From NCBI GenBank assembly GCA_021816955.1, contig JAKAWP010000010.1:1-37533 (forward strand): DNA of 37,533 nt, in the 5' to 3' direction. Position 1 is the stretch's first letter; every line of letters starts with the position of its first letter. Positions 8,473 through 16,133 of this stretch are shown here, piece by piece. Origin of the DNA: Thermoplasmata archaeon. GTDB lineage: Archaea > Thermoplasmatota > Thermoplasmata > Lutacidiplasmatales > UBA184. The notes under the pieces are model-generated. The model made no database searches. It was not told where the DNA came from and saw nothing but the letters and a program-made list of their open reading frames with translations. A program made the translations under genes and the position numbers.

Positions 8473-9561
8473 ATGGCGCCTTCGACCGTCCCCTCCGGTA
8501 GCTTGGCTCATCGACCGTCGCGCCGACCATCCGCCGCCTCCAAGGAGGCGCCGCCCGCCGCGTCCGCTCCACCGCAGGACGCGTGCCCGAATTGCGGTAG
8601 TAGCCACCTGATCCGGGACGAGATCCGTGGCGAGATCGTCTGCGCCGACTGCGGGCTCGTGGTCGACCAGAGCGCCTTGGTGAGCGACCGGGGTCAACGC
8701 GGGTCGAAGGACGACACGGGTCGCGAGGCGCGGGGTTGGGGCCCCGTCATCAGCCCGTTGATGCCCGACAAGGGACTGTTCAGCGAGATCGGCGTGCCGA
8801 CCCGGGACTTCCAAGGGAACAGCCTCTCGCGGAACACCTCGCTCAAATTCTACCACCTTCGCAAGCTGAACCACCGGCTCCGCGCGGCGAGGACCCACCA
8901 GCGGAACCTCGTGGTCGCGCTCGGTGAGCTGAACCGCCTGGCGGGCGTGCTCGGCCTCTCCCGGGAAGTGAAGGAGTCGGCGACGTACATCTACCGCCGG
9001 GCGCTCGAGCACAAGGCGACGCGCGGGAAGAAGATCGTGGCGCTCGTCGCCGCGAGCGTGTACGCCGCCTGCCGGCAGTGCCACGTTCCGCGGACGATGA
9101 AGGAGATCATCGCGCACTCGAAGGCGTCGAAGATCGAGGTCGGGCGCGCGTACACGTTGCTGGCGCGCGAGCTCAAGCTCGGGTTGAAGCCGGTCGAGCC
9201 TCGCGACTACCTGGTGCGGTTCACGCAGGACCTGAACCTCTCGAAGGAGGTGCGCCAGAAGGTCCTCGAGCTCCTGGAGCAGGTCGAGCAGGTCTACTCG
9301 ACGAGCGGGGTGCTCCCGAACGGGATCCTCGCGACGATCATCTACATCGCGTCGAACCTAATGGGGGAGCCGAGGAGCCAAGATCGGATCGCGGCGGTCG
9401 CGAACGTCACACCGGTGACGATCCGCAACCACTACAAGGAGCTCCTCGACCTCCTCGGGCTTCCGAAGAACCTCGCGAATCCGCAGGCCCGGGCCAATCT
9501 GATCGCGCAGATGGCCCCCGCGAAGGACGAGACGGCCTCGACGGCGTCGGCGGGCCACTGA
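8473..9561 (+). CDS. tfb: Transcription initiation factor TFB
   Basis: Archaeal TFIIB homologue, which bridges TBP-bound promoters and RNA polymerase. The 362 residues comprise a low-complexity Ser/Pro/Ala N-terminal extension (residues 1-36), a zinc ribbon with C38-x2-C41 and C57-x2-C60, and a B-reader/linker segment. Two cyclin-like repeats follow (roughly 165-260 and 265-350), including GKKIVALVAASVYAACRQ and the C-terminal NVTPVTIRNHYKELLD recognition helix region. The ORF-track start at 8320 would add 51 residues read through the promoter; ATG 8473 is correct by TATA position and by homology. The long N-terminal extension is unusual for TFB. Confidence 0.96.
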   Translation: MAPSTVPSGSLAHRPSRRPSAASKEAPPAASAPPQDACPNCGSSHLIRDEIRGEIVCADCGLVVDQSALVSDRGQRGSKDDTGREARGWGPVISPLMPDKGLFSEIGVPTRDFQGNSLSRNTSLKFYHLRKLNHRLRAARTHQRNLVVALGELNRLAGVLGLSREVKESATYIYRRALEHKATRGKKIVALVAASVYAACRQCHVPRTMKEIIAHSKASKIEVGRAYTLLARELKLGLKPVEPRDYLVRFTQDLNLSKEVRQKVLELLEQVEQVYSTSGVLPNGILATIIYIASNLMGEPRSQDRIAAVANVTPVTIRNHYKELLDLLGLPKNLANPQARANLIAQMAPAKDETASTASAGH

Positions 9562-9640
9562 CGGGCCCGGGCCCCCCCGCCCGCCCCGGATCGGGACGGC
9601 CGGGCGAAAGGAGATGAACCTCCGCCGGGGTGGCTAAGGC

Positions 9641-10843
9641 GTGGCGAACGTCGCCGCCCTCAGCTACTCGTCGATCTCGACGTACCTCGAGTGCCCGCTT
9701 CGCTGGAAGTTCTTGTATGTCGACCGGCTGCCCGAGGTTCCGAAAGGGTACTTCACGTTCGGCCGGACGGTCCACGCGGTCTTGGAAGAGCTACTGCGGC
9801 CATACCTGGAGAGTCGGCCGATCCCGGCCGGCGGCGCGGGCTCGACCCAGCGCACGCTCGATGCGTGGGCGACGATCCCGCCGTCGCCGCCCCGGTCCCC
9901 GATGAGCGAATCCGAGCTCCTTGCGCTCTACGACCGGCTCTGGAAGAGCGACGGGTTCACGTCCGACGAGGAAGAGCGGCGGTACCGGGCGCTCGGACGG
10001 ACGCTCCTCCTCGGCTACCGCGCGGCGCTCGAAGCCGAGCGGCCACGTCCCGTGGCGGTGGAAGCCCACCTCGAGACCGACTGGGACGGGATCCCGGTCC
10101 ACGGGTACGTCGACCGGATCGACCGGACCGACCGCGGAGGACTCGCCGTCCTGGACTACAAGACCAGCCGGGAGCTGACGCCCCAGGATGCCCGCGACTC
10201 CGATCAGCTGACCCTCTATCAGGTGCTGGTGGAGAGGAACTTTTCCGAACCGGTCGAAGAGCTGACGCTCTACCACCTGCGGAGCCTCACCCCGCTCGCC
10301 TCGGGCCCGCGAACGAAGTCCGACCTCGAGGAGCTGTATCAACGGGCGGGAAACGTACTCGACGGGATCCGGGCGGATGCGTTCGAGCCGACCCCCGGCC
10401 GCCACTGCGCTCGATGCGACTTCCGCGATCGTTGCCCGGAGTTCCGCACGCCGCCCTCGGAGCAGCTCCCGCGCCTGAGGGAGCTCGCCGACCGGTTCCG
10501 GGTCCTGCGGGCCGAGGAGCGCCGCGTCGACCGCGAGCTCCGGGAAACCGCGGAGGAGCTCCATCGGCTAGCGGAGGCGCTCGGGATTCATCGAATCCCC
10601 GGGAGCAACGGCACGCTCGTCCGTCGTCGCGAAGAGCAGTGGAAGTATTCTCCGGAGGGCCTCCGAACCCTCCAGGCCCAGGTCGACCCCCGGGAGCTTC
10701 CGGCGCCGGCCGACCGAGAGGCGATCCGGGCGCTGTTGAGCGCTCCCGGGATACCGGCCGAGATCCGCCGGAAGGTCGCCGCCTCGGGCGTTCGCGAGCG
10801 GACCTGGTACTGGGACCTCGAAGAGCCGGAGCGCTCTCCCTGA
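9641..10843 (+). CDS. RecB/Cas4-like PD-(D/E)XK nuclease with Fe-S cysteines
   Basis: Probable DNA nuclease of the PD-(D/E)XK superfamily (RecB/AddB/Cas4-like), 400 residues. The N-terminus LSYSSISTYLECPLRWKF carries the first cysteine and TFGRTVHAVLEE the conserved His motif. The catalytic core runs GYVDRIDRT, then VLDYKTS (the D-x-K pair) and DQLTLYQ. The C-terminal HCARCDFRDRC supplies three more cysteines, giving the four-Cys set that binds a 4Fe-4S cluster in Cas4 and AddB. A C-terminal arm of about 130 residues, mostly charged helix, is extra. It starts with GTG and has no cas genes nearby, so a repair or replication role is more likely than CRISPR adaptation. Confidence 0.85.
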   Translation: MANVAALSYSSISTYLECPLRWKFLYVDRLPEVPKGYFTFGRTVHAVLEELLRPYLESRPIPAGGAGSTQRTLDAWATIPPSPPRSPMSESELLALYDRLWKSDGFTSDEEERRYRALGRTLLLGYRAALEAERPRPVAVEAHLETDWDGIPVHGYVDRIDRTDRGGLAVLDYKTSRELTPQDARDSDQLTLYQVLVERNFSEPVEELTLYHLRSLTPLASGPRTKSDLEELYQRAGNVLDGIRADAFEPTPGRHCARCDFRDRCPEFRTPPSEQLPRLRELADRFRVLRAEERRVDRELRETAEELHRLAEALGIHRIPGSNGTLVRRREEQWKYSPEGLRTLQAQVDPRELPAPADREAIRALLSAPGIPAEIRRKVAASGVRERTWYWDLEEPERSP

Positions 10844-11018
10844 CGGATCGACCGCGAACGCCGCGCACCGGCCGAACCCGGGGCACGGCAAGCGCGGGAA
10901 GACGGTGGCCGACCCGGGGACGGCTCGTCCCGCCCCCCTCGGTCGCCTCGTGGGCCCGACCTCTTTACGGGCGAGCGGCTTCCCGGCCCCGGGCGTCTCT
11001 TTTGGGCTTTGGCGCCGG

Positions 11019-11030
11019 TAAAGGCTAAAG
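11019..11030 (+). promoter_or_regulatory. TATA-like box for purP
   Basis: taaaggctaaag ends 22 nt before the ATG at 11053, with the ctaaag part centred about 26 nt upstream, which suggests a leaderless transcript. The rest of the 209-nt gap after the nuclease gene shows no ORF or RNA that I can support. Confidence 0.4.
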
Positions 11031-11052
11031 CACGGAGCTAGCTTATCCCCGT

Positions 11053-12120
11053 ATGGGAATCGAACTTTCTTCCGAAGCCCGGGTCGCCCCCTTACAATCG
11101 GGTTCGCCGACGATCGCCACCCTCTGCTCGCACTCGTCGCTACAGCTGTTCCACGGGGCGCGCCAAGAAGGATTCCGCACACTCGGGATCGCCGCTCGGG
11201 AGCCTCCGCGGTTCTACGACGCGTTCCCGCTCGCGAAGCCCGACCGATTCTTGACGGTCCCCTCGATCCAGGATCTGCCGAATCACGTCGACGTCCTTCG
11301 GAAGGAGCGGAGCGTTCTCGTTCCGCACGGCTCGTTCGTCGAGTATCTCGGACCAGAGGCGTTTATGCAGCTCGACGTCCCCGTCTTCGGCAATCGCGCG
11401 GTGATCGGGTGGGAGTCGGACCGGCGGAAGGAGCGGGAGTGGCTCGAGAGTGCCGGCGTCCCGATGCCGAAGCGGTACGAGCGGTTCGAAGACGTCGACG
11501 GTCCGGTGATCGTGAAGTACTACGGGGCGAAGGGAGGTCGAGGGTTCTTCTTGGCCAAGGACCGGGAGGCCCTGAAAGGGTTCACGCCGACCGGTCCGCA
11601 CGTCATCCAAGAGTACGTGATCGGTACGCGCTACTACATCCACTTCTTCTACTCGCCGCTGAACACGGACGGATTCCGCGTCGCGACGGGCTCGCTCGAA
11701 CTGCTCGGCATGGATCGCCGGGACGAAGCGAACATCGATGAGCTCTACAAGCTCGGCTCGGCCGAGGAACTGCGCCGCTCCGGTCTCCGCCCGACGTTCG
11801 TCGTCACCGGGAACGTGCCGGTCATCTTGCGGGAGTCGTTGCTGCCCCAGGTCTTCGACATCGGCGCCCGGATCATCGAGCGGTCGATCGAGCTGTTCGG
11901 GGGAATGGTCGGCCCGTTCTGCGTCGAAGGGATCATGACCGAAGAGCTCGAGTTCAAGGTCTTCGAGATCTCCACCCGGATCGTCGCCGGGACCACGCTG
12001 TTCATCCGGGGGAGCCCATACTCCGACCTCGTGGCCCCCGATCTTTCGATGGGCCGCCGGATCGCCCTCGAGCTCAAGCGCGCGCTCCGGGCGGGTCGGG
12101 CGCGCGAGGTGTTGAGCTAG
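11053..12120 (+). CDS. purP: FAICAR synthetase PurP (formate-dependent)
   Basis: ATP-grasp enzyme that formylates AICAR with free formate and ATP in archaeal purine biosynthesis (5-formaminoimidazole-4-carboxamide-1-beta-D-ribofuranosyl 5'-monophosphate synthetase). The 355 residues match the family's usual length. Seen: TIATLCSHSSLQLFHGARQEGF near the N-terminus, FVEYLGPE, FGNRAVIGWESDR, the ATP-grasp glycine loop YYGAKGGRGFF, EYVIGTRYYIHFFYSPL, and FEISTRIVAGT near the C-terminus. No other purine gene is beside it except prs, 10 kb away on the other strand. The ABC ATPase starts 17 nt downstream, so the three genes may share a transcript. It ends with TAG. Confidence 0.93.
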   Translation: MGIELSSEARVAPLQSGSPTIATLCSHSSLQLFHGARQEGFRTLGIAAREPPRFYDAFPLAKPDRFLTVPSIQDLPNHVDVLRKERSVLVPHGSFVEYLGPEAFMQLDVPVFGNRAVIGWESDRRKEREWLESAGVPMPKRYERFEDVDGPVIVKYYGAKGGRGFFLAKDREALKGFTPTGPHVIQEYVIGTRYYIHFFYSPLNTDGFRVATGSLELLGMDRRDEANIDELYKLGSAEELRRSGLRPTFVVTGNVPVILRESLLPQVFDIGARIIERSIELFGGMVGPFCVEGIMTEELEFKVFEISTRIVAGTTLFIRGSPYSDLVAPDLSMGRRIALELKRALRAGRAREVLS

Positions 12121-12137
12121 CCCGGCGGCCGGTCCCG

Positions 12138-13088
12138 ATGCCAACGGCGGCGATCGTCGCCCGCCAGCTCCGGCGGGTCTATCCGCGTGCTCCGCCGGGC
12201 GTTGCGGCGATCGACTCACTCGATCTCGAGGTCCCGTCGGGCGGGGTCTACGGGCTGATCGGGCGCAACGGCGCCGGCAAGACGACGTTCGTGCGGATCG
12301 CGGCGACGCAGCTGAAGCCGACGTCGGGCACGCTCGAAGTGCTCGGCACCGACGCGGTGCGCACTCCGGAACGGGTGCGGCCCCGGATCGCCTGCGTTCC
12401 CCAGGAATCCCGACCGCTGTACTTCTTGACCGTCGAGCAAGCGGCCCGATTCAATCTCCAACTGCGGGGGTTCGACCGACGCGAATCCCGTCGCCGCACC
12501 ACCGAGGTGCTCGAGGAGCTCTCCCTCGCGGACGTGCGCCATCGGTCGATCAGTCGGCTGTCCGGTGGCCAGCGGCGTCGGGTGATGGTCGCCATGATCC
12601 TCGCGACGGATGCCGAGCTTTTGTTCCTCGATGAGCCGACGACCGGCCTCGACCCGCTCGCGCGCCGAGAGGTATGGGCCGCCCTACGACGGGTCCGCCG
12701 CGAGGCCCGGACGATCCTGTTGACGACGCACTACCTCGACGAAGCGGAGAGCCTGTCGGACCGGCTCGCGCTCATCGAGAAGGGCCGGGTCATCCTCGAG
12801 GGAACACCGGCGGAACTGCGCCGTCGGGTCGCCTATCCGTTTCGGGTGACGCTTCGCGGCGGCTTCGCCCGGGAAGAGCTCGACTCGTTCGGCCGGGTCT
12901 CGTCAGTCGAGGACGGGTTCCTGGTGTTCGCCCAAGAGCCCGCCGCGCGCGAGCTCGCCCGGCTCGCGCTCGAGCGCGGAGTTCAGGTCGCCCTCGGTCC
13001 CGCGGACCTCGAGGATATCTTCCTCGAGGTCGTCGGGCGGCCGATCGACGCGGAAGAGAACGCACCGGACGACGGGGAGCGCCCATGA
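12138..13088 (+). CDS. ABC transporter ATP-binding protein (DrrA-type)
   Basis: Nucleotide-binding subunit of an ABC-2 type transporter at the cytoplasmic face of the membrane, 316 residues. Walker A is GRNGAGKTT, the signature motif LSGGQRRR, Walker B LLFLDEPTTGLDP, and the switch histidine lies in LTTHYLDEAESLSD. The C-terminal about 80 residues, after AYPFRVTL, form the regulatory extension seen in DrrA/NatA-like exporters. It overlaps its permease by 4 nt (ATGA) and follows purP by 17 nt. The substrate cannot be read from sequence; relatives export drugs, lipids or polymers. Confidence 0.92.
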   Translation: MPTAAIVARQLRRVYPRAPPGVAAIDSLDLEVPSGGVYGLIGRNGAGKTTFVRIAATQLKPTSGTLEVLGTDAVRTPERVRPRIACVPQESRPLYFLTVEQAARFNLQLRGFDRRESRRRTTEVLEELSLADVRHRSISRLSGGQRRRVMVAMILATDAELLFLDEPTTGLDPLARREVWAALRRVRREARTILLTTHYLDEAESLSDRLALIEKGRVILEGTPAELRRRVAYPFRVTLRGGFAREELDSFGRVSSVEDGFLVFAQEPAARELARLALERGVQVALGPADLEDIFLEVVGRPIDAEENAPDDGERP

Positions 13089-13831
13089 CGACGTCCCCTC
13101 GCTGGCGGAGCGTCCTCACCCTGATCCAGCTCAACGGCCTCGTGCCGATCCGGGCCCAGCCGCTCTACCTGGTGAACCTCCTCGCCTCGCCCCTGTCGTT
13201 CCTGTTCTTCATCACCATTGCCTCGCAAGGTCGGCTGTTGAACTACGGCGTCGCGGGCGGGATGATCCTGACGATGCTCAGCGTCGGCACGGGCCTCCAG
13301 AGCGACCTCACGCACTATCGGCACGATCTGAAGTTCCAGGACGTCATCGTCGCCTCGCCGGTCACGGCCCCGGTCTACCTCATCGGGATGGCCCTCTCGG
13401 AGTTCGTCTACTCGCTTCCCGGCATGGCGGTCTTCCTCGGGCTCTGGGTGACGATGGGCTGGGCGAATCCGGCCTCGGCCGTGGTGCTGTTCGGGGCGCT
13501 CGTGCTCGTCTGGGCGTTCGCCTCGACGCTCGGATTCACGCTCGCGACGTACTTCGAGGACGTGCGCGAGACGTTCATGTTCAGCCCGCTCATCTCCCTC
13601 GGATTGAGCGTGCTCCCGCCGGTCTACTACCCCCTCGCCGCCTTGCCGGGGTGGGCCCAGGTCGTCGCCCGATTCTCGCCGACCACGTACGCGGCGGAGC
13701 TCGTCCAGAGCGCGGTCGGCCTGGCCCCGCTCGATGCGACGACCCAATTGTTCGCGTGGCTCGCGCTCTTCGGGTTCACGGGCGGACTGCTCGCCTTGTC
13801 GGCGGTCCGCGCCCGCTGGCGGGAGCCGTAG
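13085..13831 (+). CDS. ABC-2 type transporter permease
   Basis: Membrane partner of the preceding ATPase, 248 residues with about six hydrophobic segments (for example LLASPLSFLFFITIA, YLIGMALSEFVYSLPGMAVFLGLW and ASAVVLFGALVLVWAFASTL). The sequence between segments 4 and 5, YFEDVRETFMFSPLISLGLSVLPPVYYP, is typical of ABC-2/DrrB permeases. The ATG at 13085 overlaps the ATPase stop; the ORF track extends it falsely to 12674 through the ATPase gene. It ends with TAG. Confidence 0.88.
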   Translation: MTTSPRWRSVLTLIQLNGLVPIRAQPLYLVNLLASPLSFLFFITIASQGRLLNYGVAGGMILTMLSVGTGLQSDLTHYRHDLKFQDVIVASPVTAPVYLIGMALSEFVYSLPGMAVFLGLWVTMGWANPASAVVLFGALVLVWAFASTLGFTLATYFEDVRETFMFSPLISLGLSVLPPVYYPLAALPGWAQVVARFSPTTYAAELVQSAVGLAPLDATTQLFAWLALFGFTGGLLALSAVRARWREP

Positions 13832-13850
13832 CGAAGCCGCCGACCGAACG

Positions 13851-13859
13851 GTTATGTAG
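13851..13859 (+). promoter_or_regulatory. TATA-like box for the zinc-ribbon mini-protein
   Basis: gttatgtag is centred about 29 nt upstream of the ATG at 13884, suggesting a leaderless or nearly leaderless transcript. Confidence 0.45.
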
Positions 13860-13883
13860 GGCGGTGCGGGTGGTCCCGCGTCG

Positions 13884-14147
13884 ATGTGGAGCGCGGTCGA
13901 CGTTCGGGGGTCTCTGCCGGCGGACGACCGGTTTTCCCCGTGCGTCTTCTGCGGCAAGGAGATCGCCGTGCTCCCGAACGACCGTCGCCGCGGCGCCTGC
14001 TTTGACTGCTATCAGCCGTTGGGATCCGGGCCGCTCTCTTGTCCCGCGTGCGGGGAGGCCGTCGAGCGGTCGGAGGGGCCGGCGGTTTGCCCGTCGTGCG
14101 ATCGGCCGCTCGTTCCCGACCCGCGACGCGGCGCCATCGGCCGCTAA
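13884..14147 (+). CDS. Small double zinc-ribbon protein
   Basis: Unrecognised 87-residue protein with four CxxC pairs: C20/C23, C39/C42, C53/C56 and C69/C72. They would form two zinc ribbons, CVFCGKE...CFDC and CPACGE...CPSC. There is no catalytic motif, membrane segment or signal. Such proteins usually mediate protein-protein or nucleic-acid contacts; no specific role is claimed. A TATA-like box at leaderless distance supports expression. Its stop codon overlaps the promoter of the downstream tRNA-Ser gene. Confidence 0.7.
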   Translation: MWSAVDVRGSLPADDRFSPCVFCGKEIAVLPNDRRRGACFDCYQPLGSGPLSCPACGEAVERSEGPAVCPSCDRPLVPDPRRGAIGR

Positions 14148-14154
14148 GCTTATC
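14144..14154 (+). promoter_or_regulatory. TATA-like box for tRNA-Ser
   Basis: ctaagcttatc lies about 35 nt upstream of the tRNA 5' end and overlaps the stop codon of the zinc-ribbon gene. The expected start gives a short leader for RNase P to remove. Confidence 0.5.
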
Positions 14155-14184
14155 GGGGGCAGGCTCCCCTAAAGGCGAGGGCGT

Positions 14185-14302
14185 GCCGAGGTGGCTCAGT
14201 CTGGTACGGCGCGAGTCTGGAAAGCTCGTGGCGGAATACGCCTCGGGAGTTCAAACGTCGGCGGCGGACCGCCCGCCCCGACGGAGATTCTCCCCCTCGG
14301 CG
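14185..14302 (+). tRNA. tRNA-Ser(GGA) with an intron in the T-loop
   Basis: Class II tRNA. Acceptor GCCGAGG (14185-14191) pairs with CCTCGGC (14295-14301), and the discriminator G is at 14302. The D-stem is GCT/GGC with the GG pair in the loop. The anticodon stem is CGAGT/GCTCG with loop CTGGAAA and anticodon GGA at 14219-14221. The long variable arm is GGCG/CGCC, as expected for serine. The T-stem GGGAG (14245-14249) does not pair with the bases after TTCAAA; it pairs with CTCCC at 14290-14294 once a 33-nt insert is removed, giving the normal T-loop TTCAAAT. CCA is not encoded. A simple scan without noncanonical introns could miss this gene. Confidence 0.88.
14256..14288 (+). other. Noncanonical tRNA intron (position 59/60)
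   Basis: The 33-nt insert folds into a GC hairpin: CGTCGG pairs with CCGACG, and an inner GGCGG pairs with CCGCC. At the junctions a bulge-helix-bulge can be drawn: outer helix GGGAG/CTCCC, 3-nt bulge ATT, central helix TTCA against GGAG (one A-G mismatch and one wobble), 3-nt bulge AAC, and inner helix GTCGG/CCGAC. Cutting each bulge after its second base gives exactly this intron and a 7-base T-loop. A register one base earlier (14255-14287) is also possible. Confidence 0.8.
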
Positions 14303-14333
14303 CCGCCTCGTCCGGCCCGAGGTCCGACCGCCA

Positions 14334-14828
14334 TTGACCGTCCGTCCCCGGCAGGTCGCTCCGTCCCTGTTGCACCTCGATGCGATCATTGCCCGGCTCC
14401 ACGGCCGGGCCGCCCTCACCGAGGTCTGCCGGTTCCTGCGGTCGGAATTCCCGTCGTACCGCTGGGTCGGTATCTACCGGAAGGACGGCGAAGAGCTGCG
14501 GCTCGAAGCGTGGGATGGGGAACGACCGACGGAGCACACCGTGATCCCGATCGACCGGGGGGTCTGCGGACGGGCGGTCCGGGAGAACGCCCCGGTGATC
14601 GTGCGGGACGTGCGGGACGCACCGGAGTACCTCGCCTGCTTTCTCGAAACCCGCGCCGAGATCGTGGTTCCGATCCGGCGGGACGAAGCGTCGATCGGCG
14701 AGATCGATGTCGACGGCAACGAGGTCGGAGCGTTCGATGAGAGCGATGCCGAGTTCCTCAGTCGCGTCGCCGCGAAGCTGGGGCCGCTGATCGACGCCGC
14801 CGCGACCGTCCCCTGGTCGCCGCCGTAG
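14334..14828 (+). CDS. GAF-domain protein, free methionine-(R)-sulfoxide reductase-like
   Basis: A single GAF domain of 164 residues resembling fRMsr, the enzyme that reduces free methionine-R-sulfoxide. Family features are WVGIY near residue 44, RGVCGRAV with C78, VIVRDVRDAPEYLAC with C102, SEIVVP-like AEIVVPIRR, and IGEIDVDGNEVGAFDESD. The two cysteines match conserved fRMsr cysteines, including the one in the IACD-like catalytic position. The third family cysteine, usually about ten residues before GVCG, is absent (EHTVIPI instead), so activity or recycling may differ, or it may be only a GAF sensor. The start is uncertain (TTG 14334, or TTG 14370). It follows the tRNA by about 30 nt, and its end overlaps the convergent phosphopantothenate synthetase gene by 71 nt. 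Confidence 0.75.
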   Translation: MTVRPRQVAPSLLHLDAIIARLHGRAALTEVCRFLRSEFPSYRWVGIYRKDGEELRLEAWDGERPTEHTVIPIDRGVCGRAVRENAPVIVRDVRDAPEYLACFLETRAEIVVPIRRDEASIGEIDVDGNEVGAFDESDAEFLSRVAAKLGPLIDAAATVPWSPP

Positions 14829-15552
14829 CGAGCCGACGCCGCATCGCCGCGATCGCTTCCGCGAGGAGCCACTCGGCGGACGGAGCGGGTGCGGCGCGGG
14901 GTGTGGAGCGTTCCCGCTCGAGCTCCTTTCTCAGGGCTCGGAGCGCTCGCGAAAGCTCGTCCACGATCGGCAGGTCGGCGACCCGACTCGTCCGGGAGAG
15001 CGGGTTCAGGTCGATCGAGATCACCCGGCACCCCCGCCGTCGGAGCGCCTCGGCCCGGTCGCCATCCTCGAGGGGGATCAAGCAGACGTCCGCCTGCGCG
15101 ATGCCGTCCGCATCGACCCAAGCCCGATCCGACGGCAGCCCGCGGATCCGGGCCGTCGGCCGGACCCCGAGGACCCGTCGAACCCCCGCCCGGCGTAGCC
15201 GACGCGCGATCGCCGCGGCGCGGCGCGGAGTGCGGTGGAACAGGTTCACCTCGACCTTGAGCGTGGGCAAGGCGCGCGAGAGCGCGGCGATTTCCGGCGC
15301 GGCCAGCGCCGCGACGTTGCCGTTCACGCTGAGGACCGGGGACCGGGCCCGGCGAAGCCACGCGGCGGCGGCCCGGATCGCTCGCGCCGCGCTCGGCGTC
15401 GTCTGCTCGCCGAGGAAGTAATCGAACGCCTCGCCCCGACCGTGCGCGATCAATCCTTCGGGAACGACGACGCCCGCCCGGGCGGCTGCGGCGAGCCGAG
15501 CCCGCACCCGAAGGCTCTCGAAGCGGGGATGGCTCGGGTCGATCCAAGTCAC
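14758..15552 (-). CDS. 4-phosphopantoate--beta-alanine ligase (archaeal phosphopantothenate synthetase)
   Basis: Archaea-specific coenzyme A biosynthesis enzyme joining 4-phosphopantoate and beta-alanine with ATP; with pantoate kinase it replaces PanC/CoaA. The 264 residues include nearly the whole family signature: DPSHPRFESL at the start, GLIAHGRGEAFDYFLGE, SVNGNVAAL, KVEVNLFHRT, ADVCLIPLEDGDRAEAL, ISIDLNPLSRTS and IVDELSRAL. The last 30 residues are an Arg/Ala-rich tail that runs into the convergent GAF gene (71-nt overlap) and may be lineage-specific. Its start overlaps the end of the SfsA frame by 4 nt (ATGA), so the two were once, or still are, co-transcribed. Confidence 0.93.
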   Translation of the reverse strand: MTWIDPSHPRFESLRVRARLAAAARAGVVVPEGLIAHGRGEAFDYFLGEQTTPSAARAIRAAAAWLRRARSPVLSVNGNVAALAAPEIAALSRALPTLKVEVNLFHRTPRRAAAIARRLRRAGVRRVLGVRPTARIRGLPSDRAWVDADGIAQADVCLIPLEDGDRAEALRRRGCRVISIDLNPLSRTSRVADLPIVDELSRALRALRKELERERSTPRAAPAPSAEWLLAEAIAAMRRRLATAATRGRSRRRRSAAPASRRRD

Positions 15553-16133
15553 GGCGATCGAGAGTTCGGTCGGCTACTAAACCGTTCGACCCGATCGACG
15601 GTTCGGTTGATGGGAAGCGCCGTCCCCCAGCTGATCGCACCGGGTCGTACCGCGGTGGAGACGGCCCGGATCTCGACGCCCGCCCGCTGCGCCTCTCGGA
15701 GCCGTTCGGCGAACACCGGGTCCGCGGCAGCATTCGGCTGCCAGGTGCGGACGTCCGAACGAAGCACGACGACGATCAGCATCGCTCGGAGGCCGCGCCG
15801 AGCGGCCTGAGCCATCCGCTCGAGATGATGCGCTCCCCGGGAGGTCGGGGCATCCGGAAATAGCGCCGTCGTCCCCTCGGCCAAGTTGCCACTCTTCACT
15901 TCGACCAGGGCGGTCGGACCGCGCGAATCGGGTCCGACTCGGCCGAAATCGAACCGGACATCGCGGTAACGGACCTCGCGACGCCATCGACCGGCCGGCA
16001 AGCCAAACGGGGGGGATTCGCGGAGAAGGGCCTCGACCAGTCGGTTCGCGACCCAGCTGTCGACCCCCACCAACGACCGGCCCGTCTCAACCGCGACCAG
16101 CTGCCATCGAGTCTTGCGGGTCCCTCGAGGCAC
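15549..16133 (-). CDS. sfsA: SfsA-family nuclease-like protein, N-terminally truncated (probable pseudogene)
   Basis: Residues 1-194 from the GTG at 16133 match the C-terminal two thirds of SfsA (a PD-(D/E)XK-type fold once called sugar fermentation stimulation protein). Visible are RKTRWQLVAVETG, VDSWVANRLVEALL, RFDFGR, LVEVKSGNLAEG (the E-x-K site), LFPDAPTSRGAHHLE and VLRSDVRTWQPN. The family's N-terminal OB-like part is missing from this ORF, but it is readable upstream in the same frame beyond an in-frame TAG (see next entry). The C-terminal catalytic fold is intact, so a short product may still be made; alternatively the gene is decaying or the base is a sequencing error. It lies between isovaleryl-CoA dehydrogenase and phosphopantothenate synthetase. 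Confidence 0.7.
   Translation of the reverse strand: MPRGTRKTRWQLVAVETGRSLVGVDSWVANRLVEALLRESPPFGLPAGRWRREVRYRDVRFDFGRVGPDSRGPTALVEVKSGNLAEGTTALFPDAPTSRGAHHLERMAQAARRGLRAMLIVVVLRSDVRTWQPNAAADPVFAERLREAQRAGVEIRAVSTAVRPGAISWGTALPINRTVDRVERFSSRPNSRSP

Noticed and set aside
9614-9637. Eight-codon leader ORF (MNLRRGG) before the nuclease gene, preceded by AAAGGAG
   Set aside because: The purine run abuts the ATG with no spacing, so it is not a usable ribosome-binding site, and the peptide shows no attenuator logic.
9641-10843. Nuclease as a CRISPR Cas4
   Set aside because: No cas1/cas2, effector genes or repeat array anywhere in the window.
10957-10968. TATA-like ctctttacgg in the nuclease-purP gap, possibly for a small RNA
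   Set aside because: No ORF or recognisable RNA structure follows at the expected distance, and purP has its own box nearer its ATG.
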